64,000 bases of DNA from Fagopyrum homotropicum (lineage: Eukaryota > Streptophyta > Magnoliopsida > Caryophyllales > Polygonaceae): contig BSWB01000006.1 in the NCBI GenBank assembly GCA_033239125.1, positions 121,380,242 to 121,444,241 of the forward strand, written 5' to 3'. Below are positions 45,623-57,076 of this stretch, in pieces. Position 1 is the first letter of the stretch, and every line of letters begins with the position of its first letter. Below the pieces are notes generated by a model. The model had not been told where the DNA came from, made no database searches, and saw nothing but the letters and a program-made list of their open reading frames with translations. Both the position numbers and the translations under genes were made by a program.

Positions 45623-48228
45623 GACAATATCCGGAAATTTATTTTCGATTCAAATCGGACTCGACCAATTCACAAGATACTTAGTATCAAGATTTAATGA
45701 ATTCTCGTTATTTTTCTTTTATGTGAGATTTAATCCACATAAACACATAGCATACCTTCCTTCTCTTCTTGTTAAATTATAAGAGATAGGCCCATCAGCG
45801 TGAGGCCCATTTACCATACAACCGGGTAGGACATCAATGTGAGTCTTCTGGGCCCATGAGCTCGATCAGCTGGCAAGGGCAGTGGGCTTCGCTTTTGTCA
45901 CTTTCTTGATGCACATAGAAGCAGATCTGAACGGCTTCCTCCTCACCCGCTCCACGTCTGCATATCTTCTCTCTATCCTATATTCCAACACCCTCACGTC
46001 TAACCTAACTGCTCCTCCACGAGGCCATCTAGCCAACATCTCTCCTCTCAGCCGTACCCAGTCGCGAATAGCGGCGCCAGGCGATGGCCTCTCCACGTGA
46101 CAAACTACCGTGTGTCTCCTCCTCCCTCTTCTACACTCCGGCGCCAACAAATTCAACAAAGCCCTCGCGATCCTAGCAACCACACCTCTCCCAATTTGAT
46201 CGAGGGCGGTCGATCACCTCTCCAGCCTTGGAAGCAACATTTGACGCCGAAGAAACAACTCTCATCGACACCCCGTGGCGGACACCATCTCCTTCAACGG
46301 CGATTGAGAAGACGCAAGCGAACAAGGGCTCCGCCTTGTACCGGCACGCACCAATCCAGTGTCATTTCCCTCTCTCTCTCTCCAACCCTGCACACCGTCG
46401 ATCGAGACGACCTGCCCCAGCCTCCTCTCGCAGTCGACAGCGGCCTGGAAACCGATACCGTCACCGATCGAAATTGCCAAGGTAAACTTTAGGTATTCTT
46501 CGTCATCGAACTCAATTATCGCCGCGTTTGTAACTCGATGTATACTCGCAGAATAGTCGCTCACCTTGTGCTCATTGAACTCGAGCGGATGTGTCTTGGT
46601 TGCTATCCTGGTACTAAACCGAGCTTCTCGCTCTCTTGATCGTGGGCTGCTGTTAGAGGCTGCCAAAGTTGCACAGTCAATAGTGAGTCTCACATTCCAT
46701 TTCTTCATGTATTGCACTTTAGCTATGGGAGTGTTTGATTAGTTTCAGTAGTTTAAGAAGTGTTAGATCAAGGTGGGAGTTCTAGAGTTGTCTCCTACAT
46801 TTGGGTTCAGTTTCCGTTGATGGTGTGGAACTCTATATGGGTAGGTTAGGTTTAATTCAGAAGGTGTGAGTGGTGTAGAAATCCAAAATTTTACGATCAG
46901 TGAGAATCGAAATCTAGACCTCCTACATCCTCTATGGTTTCAGATTTTCTTTTTGTTGTGAACTGCTGACTTTAGAAATATGTTTTGATGTCTTAGATCT
47001 AGCATCCACCGTTAAATTTTTGATATGTTATAGGTTGATACAAGTAGTTTAAGTTATTAAAATTTGAGAACGATCCAATGGTCATATTTGTAGTTATGAT
47101 GTCCCGAAAAAGGGTTGGAACGCAGTTGGGCAAAGAGTGGGATTTTGGCTAAGTATGGGATTATAGGTCCATAAGACCTTGGCTTTGGGCATAGTCTTGA
47201 TGGTTGATTATTTTGGGATATGTCTTTGGTTCTAGCGGAAGCATTAGAAACTTTCTAGATTATTTTAGAATTTTCGGAACCGGGGGTAAAATAGTCTTTT
47301 CACCTTAAGAGAGCCTTTTTCGTAATGTCTCTTCATGAGATTGTACACCTTAGAAGTTTATAAATTCTAAGAGTATGAGATGTGTTTTGATCCACATTCC
47401 TTGTTGATAGGCGTTTGAGTTACCACGAGTACAGACCGAGTTGGGATTTGAGAGAGTGTGATTTGATTCCCACTTACTTAGCTAGTTTCTGGATGTTAGT
47501 TGAATGACAATAGTGGTGTGTGTGATGTTTGTTTATCATAATAGCTTGATAGGACGACTGTTATTATTATATTTTAAGGCCCAAGTGTATGTATAACAGG
47601 CCGTGACATCACTGCCCTACTCTGACAGGAGACTGGGAGGTTCTCTATACCCAAACCATACAGGTACAAGGTGAGATGCATCGGATCCATTCCTGATGGT
47701 TACACGGGGGTGGAGGTGAGGTTTGGGAATCCCTCGTGTCACAAAATAAGTATCATTAGTAAGAGTGAATGACCTAGGTAAAGATAATAAATGAATTGCT
47801 TGAAAGCATGATGAGTGTTTACTTTTGCTATGGTGTGTGTGTGTGCAATTCTTATTTACCTAACATTTAGATAGCTAGCTAACGGTTGTTCTGTGCTGTT
47901 GTTTAGATTTACAACAGGTTGAGAGATAGTTGAGTGATCCGGAAGTAGTGGTCAGTCAGGTCTCCGTACTCCTTAGAGTGGGGTTGGGTGTTTGTTTGGT
48001 TGTTTCTTTCTTCGTATTATGAAAGTTAGACTTTTACGTTGTCTAAGTATTGTGGGTTGTTAGACGTTGTGGCATTCATCTCTTCAAAATACTATTTTAT
48101 GAATTTTGGTTTTTCTTATTTGTGTCTTGTTGCAAGATCCTAGTAAAATTGTTGTCAAACTAAGGTCGGGACCCATTGTGAGGTCCTAACCAGTAATGTC
48201 CCGAGTTCTGAGAATTCGGGGTTTTATA
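45623..48228 (+). repeat. 3' LTR (2606 bp) of the Tekay-like element
   Basis: It matches 38643-41262 throughout, with scattered substitutions. Both terminal bases have drifted (ACAATATCCGG start, GGGGTTTTATA end). The left arm of the splice-donor hairpin is deleted here (GATTCCCACTTACTTAGC at about 47465), while the 5' LTR keeps it. The GC-rich segment (45960-46480) is open on the minus strand for 151 codons (46262-46717). Confidence 0.9.
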
Positions 48229-49359
48229 AGCCCAGATCTTCGGATCACCAATTTTCTGAAGAGTTTTGAAGGAAGTCTTGAAGGTTGAAGTTCATGGAAG
48301 GAAGGAAGCTAGTTTGAAGGAAGTTTGTAAGATTCTCTTAGTTTGATTTGGTTTTGTTGTCTTTTCTGATTGCGATTGAGGAACGTAGTTTGATTGTTTG
48401 TTTGATTGTTTGATTCGGTTATTCAGACCTTTGTGTTAAGGTTTTCTTGTTTGAATATTGATTCCTTTCTCACAAATTTGATTATTGTTATCATGATGAT
48501 TGTTGGCTAAGTTCTTTATGCGATTCTAGGGTGATTGGCTGAAAGTTGTGGGAATGACGATGATAGAATGATCCTTTAACCCAGCGGACCCTGAAAGCTC
48601 GATCCTTTACCTTTACCGACGAACACCTCGGTCAGTCATAGAACATCTCGTCCGGGATGGGATATAACTGAACGAGGTGAGCCCTTTTCTGATCCTTATA
48701 TGAGTTGATGTTTTTGTTTGTCAAATCATATCCTTGTTACACCTTTCCTGGTTCAACGCAATCCTAGGATGAGACTTACCCGGTGATTCCTTTGCTTGTT
48801 TACCCAAGATCATGAGTTTAGGTAATAAAGGTTTATCCTTTATTGGGGTTTGAGTGTGCCTTCATCCCATATTTAAGAGTTAGCCTGAGACTTATCCGGT
48901 AAAGGTTGATTCTATTCCCTTGGGTGGTGTGTTGGTTTGACATTATAGTTCCTTTCCTTAGTACCTTGAGACTTACCCGGTCAGAGGATCTTTGGTTTGG
49001 GAAAGTGAGTACTGAGACTTACTGGGTGATCTATTCCCACCTTAGAAACACCTTCCCTTTACAAACCTCAGCTTTGTCCATGTTATCTTTTGAGATCTTG
49101 AGTCGGAATCACAATTGGATGCTTTAATCCCTAAAATCCGCATTTTCTTTATGTGACTTTTACATCACTTTGATATCATTGCTTTTTGCGTGTTTGTTAA
49201 TTGACAATCTGAATTACCGATCTTTGTTTCACCATAGTCCTTGTGTTCGACCCTGAAATTCTTGCTTTTATTACAATCAATCCGTACACTGCGTATTCGC
49301 TATTTACATTTATTCTTGGTATAAATATTAAAGCTTGCACACACCTTTTGGAGCGAACA
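48229..49359 (+). repeat. Athila 5' LTR (family C), second part
   Basis: It continues the LTR left at 38642 and ends CACCTTTTGGAGCGAACA. Four GAGACTTAC-type iterons start at 48771, 48887, 48968 and 49014. A CCTCGGTC cluster lies at about 48628 (about +1050 in the joined LTR). The CCGTACACTGCG box is at 49282. Confidence 0.9.
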
Positions 49360-49365
49360 AGTTTT

Positions 49366-49382
49366 TGGTGCCGTTGCGGGGG
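49366..49382 (+). other. Athila primer binding site, tRNA-Asp type
   Basis: TGGTGCCGTTGCGGGGG follows the LTR by 6 bp. Athila elements use TGGCGCCGTTGCCGGGG, complementary to the 3' end of tRNA-Asp; this copy has one change and one deleted C. Confidence 0.85.
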
Positions 49383-49441
49383 CTTGGTCAAGACCAAGTT
49401 CGGTTTCGGTTGCCTATCGGGGCTATTGCCCTTGTTGCAAT

Positions 49442-52374
49442 TGTAACACCCCAAAATCTCAGAACTCGGGAAGTTACTTGCTACGACCTCACAATGGGTC
49501 CCGACCTCAGTTTGACAACAATTATACTAGGATCTTGCAACAAGACACAAATAAAGAAACCGAAAAATCATAAAACAATATTATAAAAGAGATGAATGCA
49601 ACACAACGTCTAACAACCAATAGTACTTAAGAAACATAAAATTCTATCTGTCTTCATACGATAATAGAAACAATAATGCAAAAACCCAAACCCCACTCTA
49701 AGGAGTACGGAGGCCCAGCTGACAACTACTTCAGGATCACTCAGCTGCTGCTCTAACCTGTGGTAAATCTAAACAACACAACAAAACAACCGTTAGCTAG
49801 CTATCTAAACGTTAGTTAAATGAAAATAACACACACACACACAATAGCAAAACTAACCACACATCATGCTTTAAAACAGGTCATTTATTATCTTTACTTA
49901 GGTCATTCACTCTTTTATGATACTTATTTTGTGACACGAGGGATTCCCAAACCTCGCCTCCGCCCCCATGTAACCATCAGGAATGGATCCGATGCATCTC
50001 ACCTTGTACCTGCATGGTCTGGGTATAGAGAACCTCCCAGTCTCCTGTTAGAGCTGGGCAGTTATGTTACGGCCCGTTATACATACACTTGGGCCATAAA
50101 TAATAATAAAGGTTGCCCTAGACATTGTATAATTACTAAACAATCAACACACACCACTGTCATCATTTAGCTAACATTTACAAACCCACTAAGTAAGTCG
50201 CAAAGACTTATCTGAATCAAATCTCAAATCCCATTATCTCGACTCAGCTTGTAACCGTAGAAACTCATTCACCTGTTATACAAGGCAAGTGGATCATAAT
50301 GTATTCCACTTTCTTAGAAGTCTCCAACTTCTAAGATATATAATCGATCATAAAGAAATTACCAAAATACCCTTATACGGGTAAATGACCATTTTACCCC
50401 TGGTACCAAAACTCTATAAAACTCTATAACAAAGTTCTAAACTATTCTTTGGAACTCAAACCACACTCTCACTCTAAAAAGGAAGTTTATTAAAGTTTTA
50501 AAAGAGTTAATCACATTCTTAACTTTCATAAGAAGTCCCTACGGTCCAATTTTGGCTTAAGATATGAGAACCGAATAAAAATATAAAAAAAAAATCAAAA
50601 TAAAATATCTAGGTCTTCTTCGTGATGCACTCTACTCATAGAAGCAAGAAAATCTCAAAAATACCCAACAACAACTTCTACACAACTCTCCAAAGTTGGA
50701 TACAACATCCAGAAATTATATACTTAGTCAAATTCTGAGTCATTTCACAAACTGCGCAAACAGCCCACTTTGCACTCTTATAGATCCAGATCCAACCGTT
50801 GGATCAACTCCAACTTTTGATACGTCAAAGTATACAGATCCCTCTATGACATACCAAAATCTGAACGGTGAAAGATATTTCTAAGGCATCGAAACGTAGG
50901 CTCAAAGATAGCTATACGACACAGTTTTCTGAAATCTACAACACAAGGTATATACAAGAGGTCCAAGGTTCGATTCCCTCTGCCAGCACTCTCCTGCTAT
51001 AATAATTAAATTGGAAGTCTCAAGTTCGATCCTTACTGAGATCATCTTATACAACACATATTTGTTAAAGAGGATGTTAAGAATGGATGACCTTCTTCTC
51101 ACACTAGGGCCCGACCCCGTATGTGGCGGTTGCGTGGCTCGGCAGGCGTTAGGATGGCGGTTCTTGGCTGTGTCAACGCTATTGATTGTTCCGATCTCCA
51201 CTGTTGTTGACGGCGGTGACCGGTCTTGACGATTTCAGTCGGTGCCGGTTGTTGGGTTGTCGACCGCTGTTTGTAGAAGACGAGATCTCGGTGTCTGCAC
51301 ATGGGCTTCTCTGATCCGAAGGATAGGTTGCAAAGGCAAGAAGAGAAGCAAACAGAACTCACCTTGGCGATGGATGTTGCGTTGCTACCGCATTGCAGCG
51401 GGAGGAGGGCATGGCTTTTCCACCATCGGTCGATAAGGAGAAGGTTGAGATTGCTTGCCGCTACTGTCAATGGCTTGGGGTTGCGCCAAGGCTCTACACC
51501 TACTGTTTGTGACGGCAACAGACAGGAAAGAAGGGTTCTTGATCGATGAAGGCTCTTGTATGTGCTTGCAGATGTTAAAGGTCGTCTCTATACTTCTATT
51601 CACAGGGACGGTTTATGTGTGTGGATCTGAGCGCAGAGGGGAGGAGTGGTGGATAAGGATTTCTTGACTGGCTGGAGGTGGCTGGCCGGTTAGGGTCTTC
51701 AGCGTACGAGCTCCTGTGTTGAAGGAAGGTTTGCCTTCTTTCACGACAGAGAGGGGAGGATGATGCTAAATCTGGCAAGGTGAGGATCCGGTGTCCGCTG
51801 GGAAGGAAGGTGCAATAATTGGGGAAGATAGGATGACGTGGCAGGGAATACAAAAGGAAGGTGTAACTTAGAATATTGGTAGGTTGAATGTGGACATGAT
51901 ATACGTGTAGTTCCAGACAAGGATGCCGGCTGGGCTTTCTCATCTGGGCCAGGGTGACATTAAGCAGCTGTAGAGGGCGGTCTTAGTCTGACTATGGAAG
52001 CCTCCGATCAGGCCTTTGTCCATTACCTTGACATGGGCTTGTCTTGGCCTTGCCATGACCTTGTCAAGCACTTGTCAAATTGGCCATTTATTATTGCAAG
52101 AGAGTATTGTTTTTGAAATATTTTATATGATCCAAACTTCACATTTTTTTTGGTAGGGAACGGAGTACACTACTATGATCCGAACTTCACATAAAATCAT
52201 AGAAGTTGATAAGAAGCATTTTATGTGAATAACTCTTCACATAAAATGATAGAATTGACAAAAGAAGGAATTATTATGAAACTTTTATCATTTTATGTGA
52301 GTAATAGTTTGACATAAAGTTGTAAGGTTTATGTTGATAACAGAAATAACGGAAATAAATTTTCGGTTATTACA
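49442..52374 (-). mobile_element. Tekay-like solo LTR (2.9 kb), minus strand, in the Athila leader
   Basis: The ends read TGTAACACCCC...TTATTACA on the plus strand, and the flanks GCAAT (49437-49441) and GCTAT (52375-52379) are a near-perfect target duplication. Reversed, the first 1 kb (49442-50500) matches the 3' half of the 2.6-kb LTR family at 38643, including the tail, the TCAGCTGGGC...CCGTACTCC box and the hairpin (50193-50211). The far end (TGTAATAACCGAAAATTTAT reversed) resembles the start of that family. The middle differs and contains a GC-rich stretch (51100-51980) of unknown origin. Confidence 0.87.
50930..51140 (+). repeat. Possible tRNA-derived SINE fragment
   Basis: GGTTCGATTCC at about 50971 is a perfect Pol III B-box, in a context like a tRNA T arm, and AGTTCGATCC recurs 60 bp later. 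It then runs into GGCCCGACCCCG. I do not find a convincing A-box or a poly(A)/T tail, so this is tentative; it may be a chance match inside the LTR. Confidence 0.25.
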
Positions 52375-52424
52375 GCTATTAACTACTTTACTTGAGTGAT
52401 TTCGCATGATCTGTCCTTAGGTTT

Positions 52425-53837
52425 ATGCGAAGAACTCGTACTGGAAAGGAAATCATTTCTTACGATCCCGAACCAGAAAAGACCTACAACAGAAGGTTGA
52501 AAGAAGCTAAGATGGCCGATCAAGACAATCGCGTTCTTGAAGCCGAATTGAAGGAGGCATTAGAACAACTGCGCCTCAGTAAAGAAGAACTGCAGCGAGA
52601 GAGAGAGAGAGACGAGACTCGCGCAAGAACTGAAGAAATTGAAGCTAATATGGCCGCTCTAAGGGCTCAGTTTTTACCTCGACCGATCCCAAATGCTCGA
52701 CCAAGGCAAGACCCAGTCCTAGTTGCCCCGGCCGAGATACACCCACCACCTCGAATACCAGTCCGAGATGTTCTTTTTGCTAGAGTTTCACGAACCCTAG
52801 GAAAGAGGATGGACCCCAATCAACAAGTCAGGCGTCCAGGAGTCAACCTATGAGATCCAGCTGAGCATGATTATCAACTTAGACCTCAAGTTCTAACCAT
52901 GATTCAACAATGTCAATTTGGAGGTTTGGAAAGAGAGTCTCCACATCAACATTTGCAAAACTATGAGATTCTGATAGAGACTTTGAGACCTTCAAGAGTG
53001 GAGAACAACAACTATAAGTTGATGCCTTTTTACTTCTCTTTGAAAGACAAAGCGCTTGCTTGATATCAATCTCTTCCGGCTGGAAAAATCAACACTTGGG
53101 AAGAGATGACGACGGGGTTTCTAACTAAGTTATTTCCCCCATCAAAGACCGCTGAATTGAGGGGCAAGATCAATGCTTTTATTATGAAGGACAAGGAAAG
53201 CTTGTCCAAGTCATGGGAGAGATTCAAGGACCTTTTGTTGGATTTCCCACATCATGGGATTCCAAAGATCGAGTTGTTGGAGATATATTTCAAGGGTTTG
53301 GATGGAGATACTCAATTCAAGCTCCAATTACTTTCCGCCGGCACTTTCATGGATATGCCAATAGATGAACCTTGGAATTTCATTGAAAAGCAAGCTTTAC
53401 ACATGGAGAAATACTCCCATCAACGAGTTGAAGATTGAGCAAGGAGAGTTAACTTCCATGACACATCATCAAATAGAGCTTAACTCACCTCGCTTAGCAA
53501 TGAAGTAAAGGCATTGAAGGAGCTTTTAGTAGCTCAAACGAAGAAGGAGCAAGACGGTGGCTACCAAGGAAGAAACAACTATCAAGGGCTGCGGAACAAC
53601 AACAACAACAACAATTGGAGATCTAATCAACAAAATCCCGGTAACCCTTATTCTCATGCTGAAAATGCTCTTAATGTCCCATCTTCTTCTTCTACTCCAT
53701 TAAGAAGCCAAGATCTTGCATCAAGCTCGTCCCAGCCACCGAAGAAACCGGATGTTGTGTTGGAGACTATACTGATCAAGCTCAACGCTATGGAGACATC
53801 TATGAATTCATTTTCGAAGGCACAAACAACAAGGTGA
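52425..53837 (+). pseudogene. Athila gag
   Basis: The first ATG after the leader opens MRRTRTGKEIISYDPEPEKT at 52425. A coiled-coil-like, Glu/Arg-rich helix follows (LEAELKEALEQLRLSKEELQ, about 52530-52680). After a stop at 52851 comes the core gag region: HDYQLRPQVLTMIQQCQFGG, LMPFYFSLKDKALA, a TGA in place of Trp (53062), INTWEEMTTGFLTKLFPPSK and DMPIDEPWNFIEKQALHMEK. A stop at 53436 and another near 53480 break it again. An Asn-rich linker (LRNNNNNNNWRSNQQNPGNP, about 53590) leads to a polar tail ending at 53837. There is no zinc knuckle, which is usual for Athila. Confidence 0.87.
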
Positions 53838-54160
53838 ATGAAGAGCCAAGAGATCCTGGGAAGCTCCCAGCAAGGACAGAGAGCAACCCAAAAGGACAGA
53901 TCATGGCTATTACAATACGCAGTGGATTGAAGACTACAGATCCAGTACCTCGGTCGAGCCCCGACCAGATGAGGAACATCTCGGACCAAGATCAGACGAC
54001 GAACACCTCGGTCGAGGTGCCAACCGAGATGGAGTCCTAGAAAGCGAAAGAAAAATCTAAAGTTTATGTTCCAACGCCTGCTTATAAACCACCACTCCCG
54101 TTCCCTCAGTCAAGGGCGCAGGCACATCTAGACAAGTACTTTTTTAAGTTTCTAGACCTT
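53834..54160 (+). pseudogene. Athila gag-protease linker with family motifs
   Basis: MNEEPRDPGKLPARTESNPK opens in a new frame, then MAITIRSGLKT, the conserved gag-protease linker of Athila. The frame stops at 54040. The downstream segment reads VYVPTPAYKPPLPFPQSRAQ AHLDKYF, the usual approach to protease. The DNA contains CCTCGGTCGAG (53948-53958) and a perfect CCTCGGTCGAGG (54006-54017). Confidence 0.8.
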
Positions 54161-54593
54161 ATGAATAAGTTACATATTAACAGTCCTTTCATTGTTGCTA
54201 TCTTAGGGATGCCCGCCTATGGGAAGTTTCTGAAAGAGATCTTATCAAGGAAGAGAAAGCTGGAGGATTTTGGTGAAGTAAGGATGACATCTAGATCTTC
54301 GGAGCTCATTCAAATCATGAAGGAGAAGATGTCACCTAAATTAAGAGATCCCGGTACGTTTTGCATTCCCATTAAAATTGGGGATGTAACTTATGATGCA
54401 CTTTGTGATCTAGGAGCCAATGTGAACATCATCCCGCTGGAGCTTTGTAAGAAAGTCGGACTTGGAGAGCCCAAGCCCGTGAAAATGACGTTATACATGT
54501 GTATTGCTCCATTACCCGTCCCGTTGGTATTTTGGAGGACGTTCCCATCAAGTTAGGTAACTTCTACATACCTATAGACTTTGTTGTGCTTGA
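54161..54593 (+). pseudogene. Athila protease, N-terminal part, split by an LTR
   Basis: MNKLHINSPFIVAILGMPAY and KFLKEILSRKRKLEDFGEVR are the standard lead-in; LRDPGTFCIPIKIGDVTYDA and LCDLGANVNIIPLELCKKVG form the active-site region. CDLGA replaces the usual DTG context and is normal for Athila. A one-base frameshift near 54505 moves the rest to another frame, which reads on to DFVVLD at 54593. There the solo LTR interrupts it. Confidence 0.88.
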
Positions 54594-56225
54594 TGTTACG
54601 CTAGGAAATAACACAAAAAGCTTTACATTTATAAACTCGAACTAAATCCTAAACTACCTAGCGAAACCCGCAGTGTACGGGTCGTTTTGTAGAAAGGAAA
54701 GTATTCCGAGGTCGAACACAAGGACTGAGGTGAAACTAAGTCATTCAATGATCAAAGATAGTGTGAATCTAGACTAAGATAAGATGAGAAATAAAGAAAA
54801 TGGAAGACACAATGTTTTTGGAGGGTTTTGGGTGATCAAACAAAGATCACAAATATGTGAACACAATCAAGCAACACAAACACACACTAACACAAAAGAT
54901 AGGAGAGTGGAAGTAACAAAGCGGATTCTAGAGTTTGGAAGTCCGGGTATGGCATAGACTCAAGCTATCTATTCATTTTTCGGATCAACTATGATATGTC
55001 GGGATTTAGCGTTTCTAGATTGGGATCAATTACCGGGTAGGTCTCATGGTCCACTAGTCCATTCCCTAGGTCTCATCACCGGGTAAGTCTCTAAGAACCT
55101 AAGGAAGGAATTATACACAAACCGGATTGTTACCTAGGAGTCTAACCTATCCTTACCGGGTAAGTCTCGGAAAGGGAAGTCCTAATCAACTATCCTAGCA
55201 CACTTAGTCCAATGGCGGCTTGTGAGGCTCACCACTACCTAGGGTTTGTCATCTTAGGTATCTAAGATCGGAAATCATCGGGTAGATCTCTTCCATCACT
55301 TAGGTTGATAGCATTAGGTGATCCTAAGCTAAATTACACTCAACAAACACTAGGATTTCAACAACACAAGTCATCCAAGGGTAAAAATCTAAGTTCATCC
55401 TATCATGCTTCTAGCCATAGCCCTTCTTTCCTTACTCTAGAATCGCAACCTATCTAGCTAACAACATTCATTTCAAGATCAATCTCCACAAATAAATCAT
55501 GCTTGCAAGTCATGGTCAAATGATGAAGAACAATCCAAAGAAAAGACATTAAAAGCATAGAATAGAAATTACCAAATCCTTACAAGGCTCCAAGAGCTAA
55601 TCCAACTTGACAACAATCGAACCTTCACTCGAATCCAATCTAATCTCACTCTAAAACGAGAATCTACACTAATCTCTTCCAAGAACACCCCTAATGGGTG
55701 CTTGGAAGAGAGGCAACAATAGAGAAGTGTTTTGGGGAAGAAAGGTAGGTCAAAAGAGAAGAGAGAGATCCCCAATTACAGCCTGCAAAATCCTTTAAAT
55801 ACCCACTAGGATGCAAGAGCAATGGAAGAGATCGTGGCCAGCTGTCAATGTGGTCCTGGCAAGAATCACGGCCGTGGAAAGGGCTTAGACCGTGGTTTTG
55901 TCCAGAAGCCTCTCCTAGGCTCGTTAAGCCATGATTCGGTGCATGGTTTGTGTTGGCAAGGTTCCATGAGTCCTCCTTAGCCCTTAGCTTGCATTCCAAT
56001 GAGTCCGGAAGTGTGTCATCTCGAGGAATGATCCTCGGATGTATCGATTAGGCTCTTAAATCTCCCAAAATACCTACAAAGCAAGCAAAAGTCCGAGTAG
56101 ACGTCTATCTCGACAAAATACGTGATTTGAGTGCAAACGCCGTGAACTAATGCTAAACCATGCATGAATGAGCGGAAAATCTATCTAAATGAGTGTCTAA
56201 ATCTAGATCATAAATCGTGTTATCA
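54594..56225 (-). mobile_element. Athila-type solo LTR (family J), minus strand, inside protease
   Basis: A perfect 5-bp target duplication, CTTGA, flanks it (54589-54593 and 56226-56230). Removing the LTR and one copy rejoins the frame from FVVLD to IPADYPISII. It is 1632 bp, TGTTACGCTAGG to GTGTTATCA on the plus strand. Reversed iterons of GAGACTTACCCGGTGAT lie at about 55030, 55074, 55154 and 55275. CACGGCCGTGG is at 55867-55877 (+348 from the LTR start), and the CCGTACACTGCGGGTTTCGC box is at about 54661-54680 (reversed). Confidence 0.94.
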
Positions 56226-56480
56226 CTTGATATTCCCGCAGATTATCCCATTTCCATCATTCTCAGGAGACCATTTCTAGCAACCTCGGGTTGCAACGTT
56301 GATTGTAAGAACGCCAAGTTTTAGTTCAACATTGGTGGCGATCATGTGGAGTTTGCATTGCTTGCTGCAATGAAGGGAGAGCTGCTGGAAGATGACATCT
56401 TCAACATCTATGATGAAGAAGATTCGCCAGAATTGGTGAGCTCTATCCTTATTAAAGATCCTTTGGAAAAAGTTTAAAGT
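56226..56480 (+). pseudogene. Athila protease, C-terminal part
   Basis: The frame continues from 54593: LDIPADYPISIILRRPFLAT, then SGCNVDCKNAKF, a stop, FNIGGDHVEFALLAAMKGEL. This is the end of the Athila protease and the start of the spacer before RT. It stops again at about 56478. Confidence 0.85.
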
Positions 56481-56489
56481 TTTAGTATA

Positions 56490-57068
56490 ATGGAGGAAGG
56501 TATAGATGTCTTTTGTGATGCAGATGTGCGAAGCTTGAAAGCATTGGAAGCACATCTAGAAGATAAATTTGATAAACTGATTTGGGAGAAGAAAAGCACG
56601 TTAGGTTTCGGTTCCAGTTCCAGTACCTCGACCGAGGCATTTTCTGGACCAAGCGAGGTGTTCTTATCTGAAGAACATCTCGGTCACCCACCTCGGATCT
56701 CGACCGAGATAGCAAACGAGATGATGTCAACTGAGACTTCTGAAAGTCCAATTCTTCGATCTAACTCCTCTTCACTGTAAGGAGAAGGTACAGATGCACC
56801 TCAGAAAGCACCCCCAATCCTGGAGCTTAAACCACTTCCGAGTCACTTGAGGTATGCTTTCCTTGGTCTGGATTCTACTTATCCCGTTATTGTTAGTGCT
56901 TCTCTTTTTGAAATTGAATTGTCTAAACTGATGCATGTTCTAAAGAAACATAGAAAGGATTTGGGTTATACTATTGATGTTCTTGTTGGTATTAAGCCCT
57001 CATTTTGTATGCATAAGATACTAATGGAGGACGATCATAAGATTCGCGGGAACCTCAAAGACGGTTAA
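56490..57068 (+). pseudogene. Athila spacer and pre-RT segment
   Basis: MEEGIDVFCDADVRSLKALE opens a Ser/Thr-rich linker (56490-56780) whose DNA is packed with inverted-repeat words: CCTCGACCGAGG (56636-56647) and ATCTCGACCGAGAT (56697-56710). After a stop, LKPLPSHLRYAFLGLDSTYP and VGIKPSFCMHKILMEDDHKI lead into RT. A frameshift near 57045 separates this from the long RT frame. Confidence 0.82.
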
Positions 57069-57076
57069 ATCCGATC

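Larger units (their letters stand above)
38643..48228 (+). mobile_element. Tekay-like element with 2.6-kb LTRs, inserted in the Athila 5' LTR
   Basis: Two nearly identical LTRs (38643-41262 and 45623-48228) flank an internal region with an initiator-Met-type primer binding site, RNase H, integrase and a GPY/F remnant. The host Athila LTR resumes right after 48228 with CAGATCTTCGGATCACC, which in the uninterrupted 3' LTR (about 62525) follows the sequence seen left of 38643. The flanking 5-mers no longer match well. Gag, protease and RT are not recognisable; 2 kb of other sequence occupies that place. Confidence 0.88.

Noticed and set aside
38638..48233. A preserved 5-bp target duplication for the Tekay-like element in the Athila LTR
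   Set aside because: The flanks read ATCTT and AGCCC, or AATCT and AAGCC with shifted borders. The insertion is supported by the continuity of the host LTR, not by a duplication.
50930..51010. tRNA gene suggested by GGTTCGATTCC
   Set aside because: No A-box, acceptor stem or cloverleaf could be drawn. At most a SINE fragment.
51099..51518. 139-codon minus-strand frame as a gene
   Set aside because: It is within the solo LTR, GC-rich and low in recognisable features; overlapping frames on the other strand are equally long.
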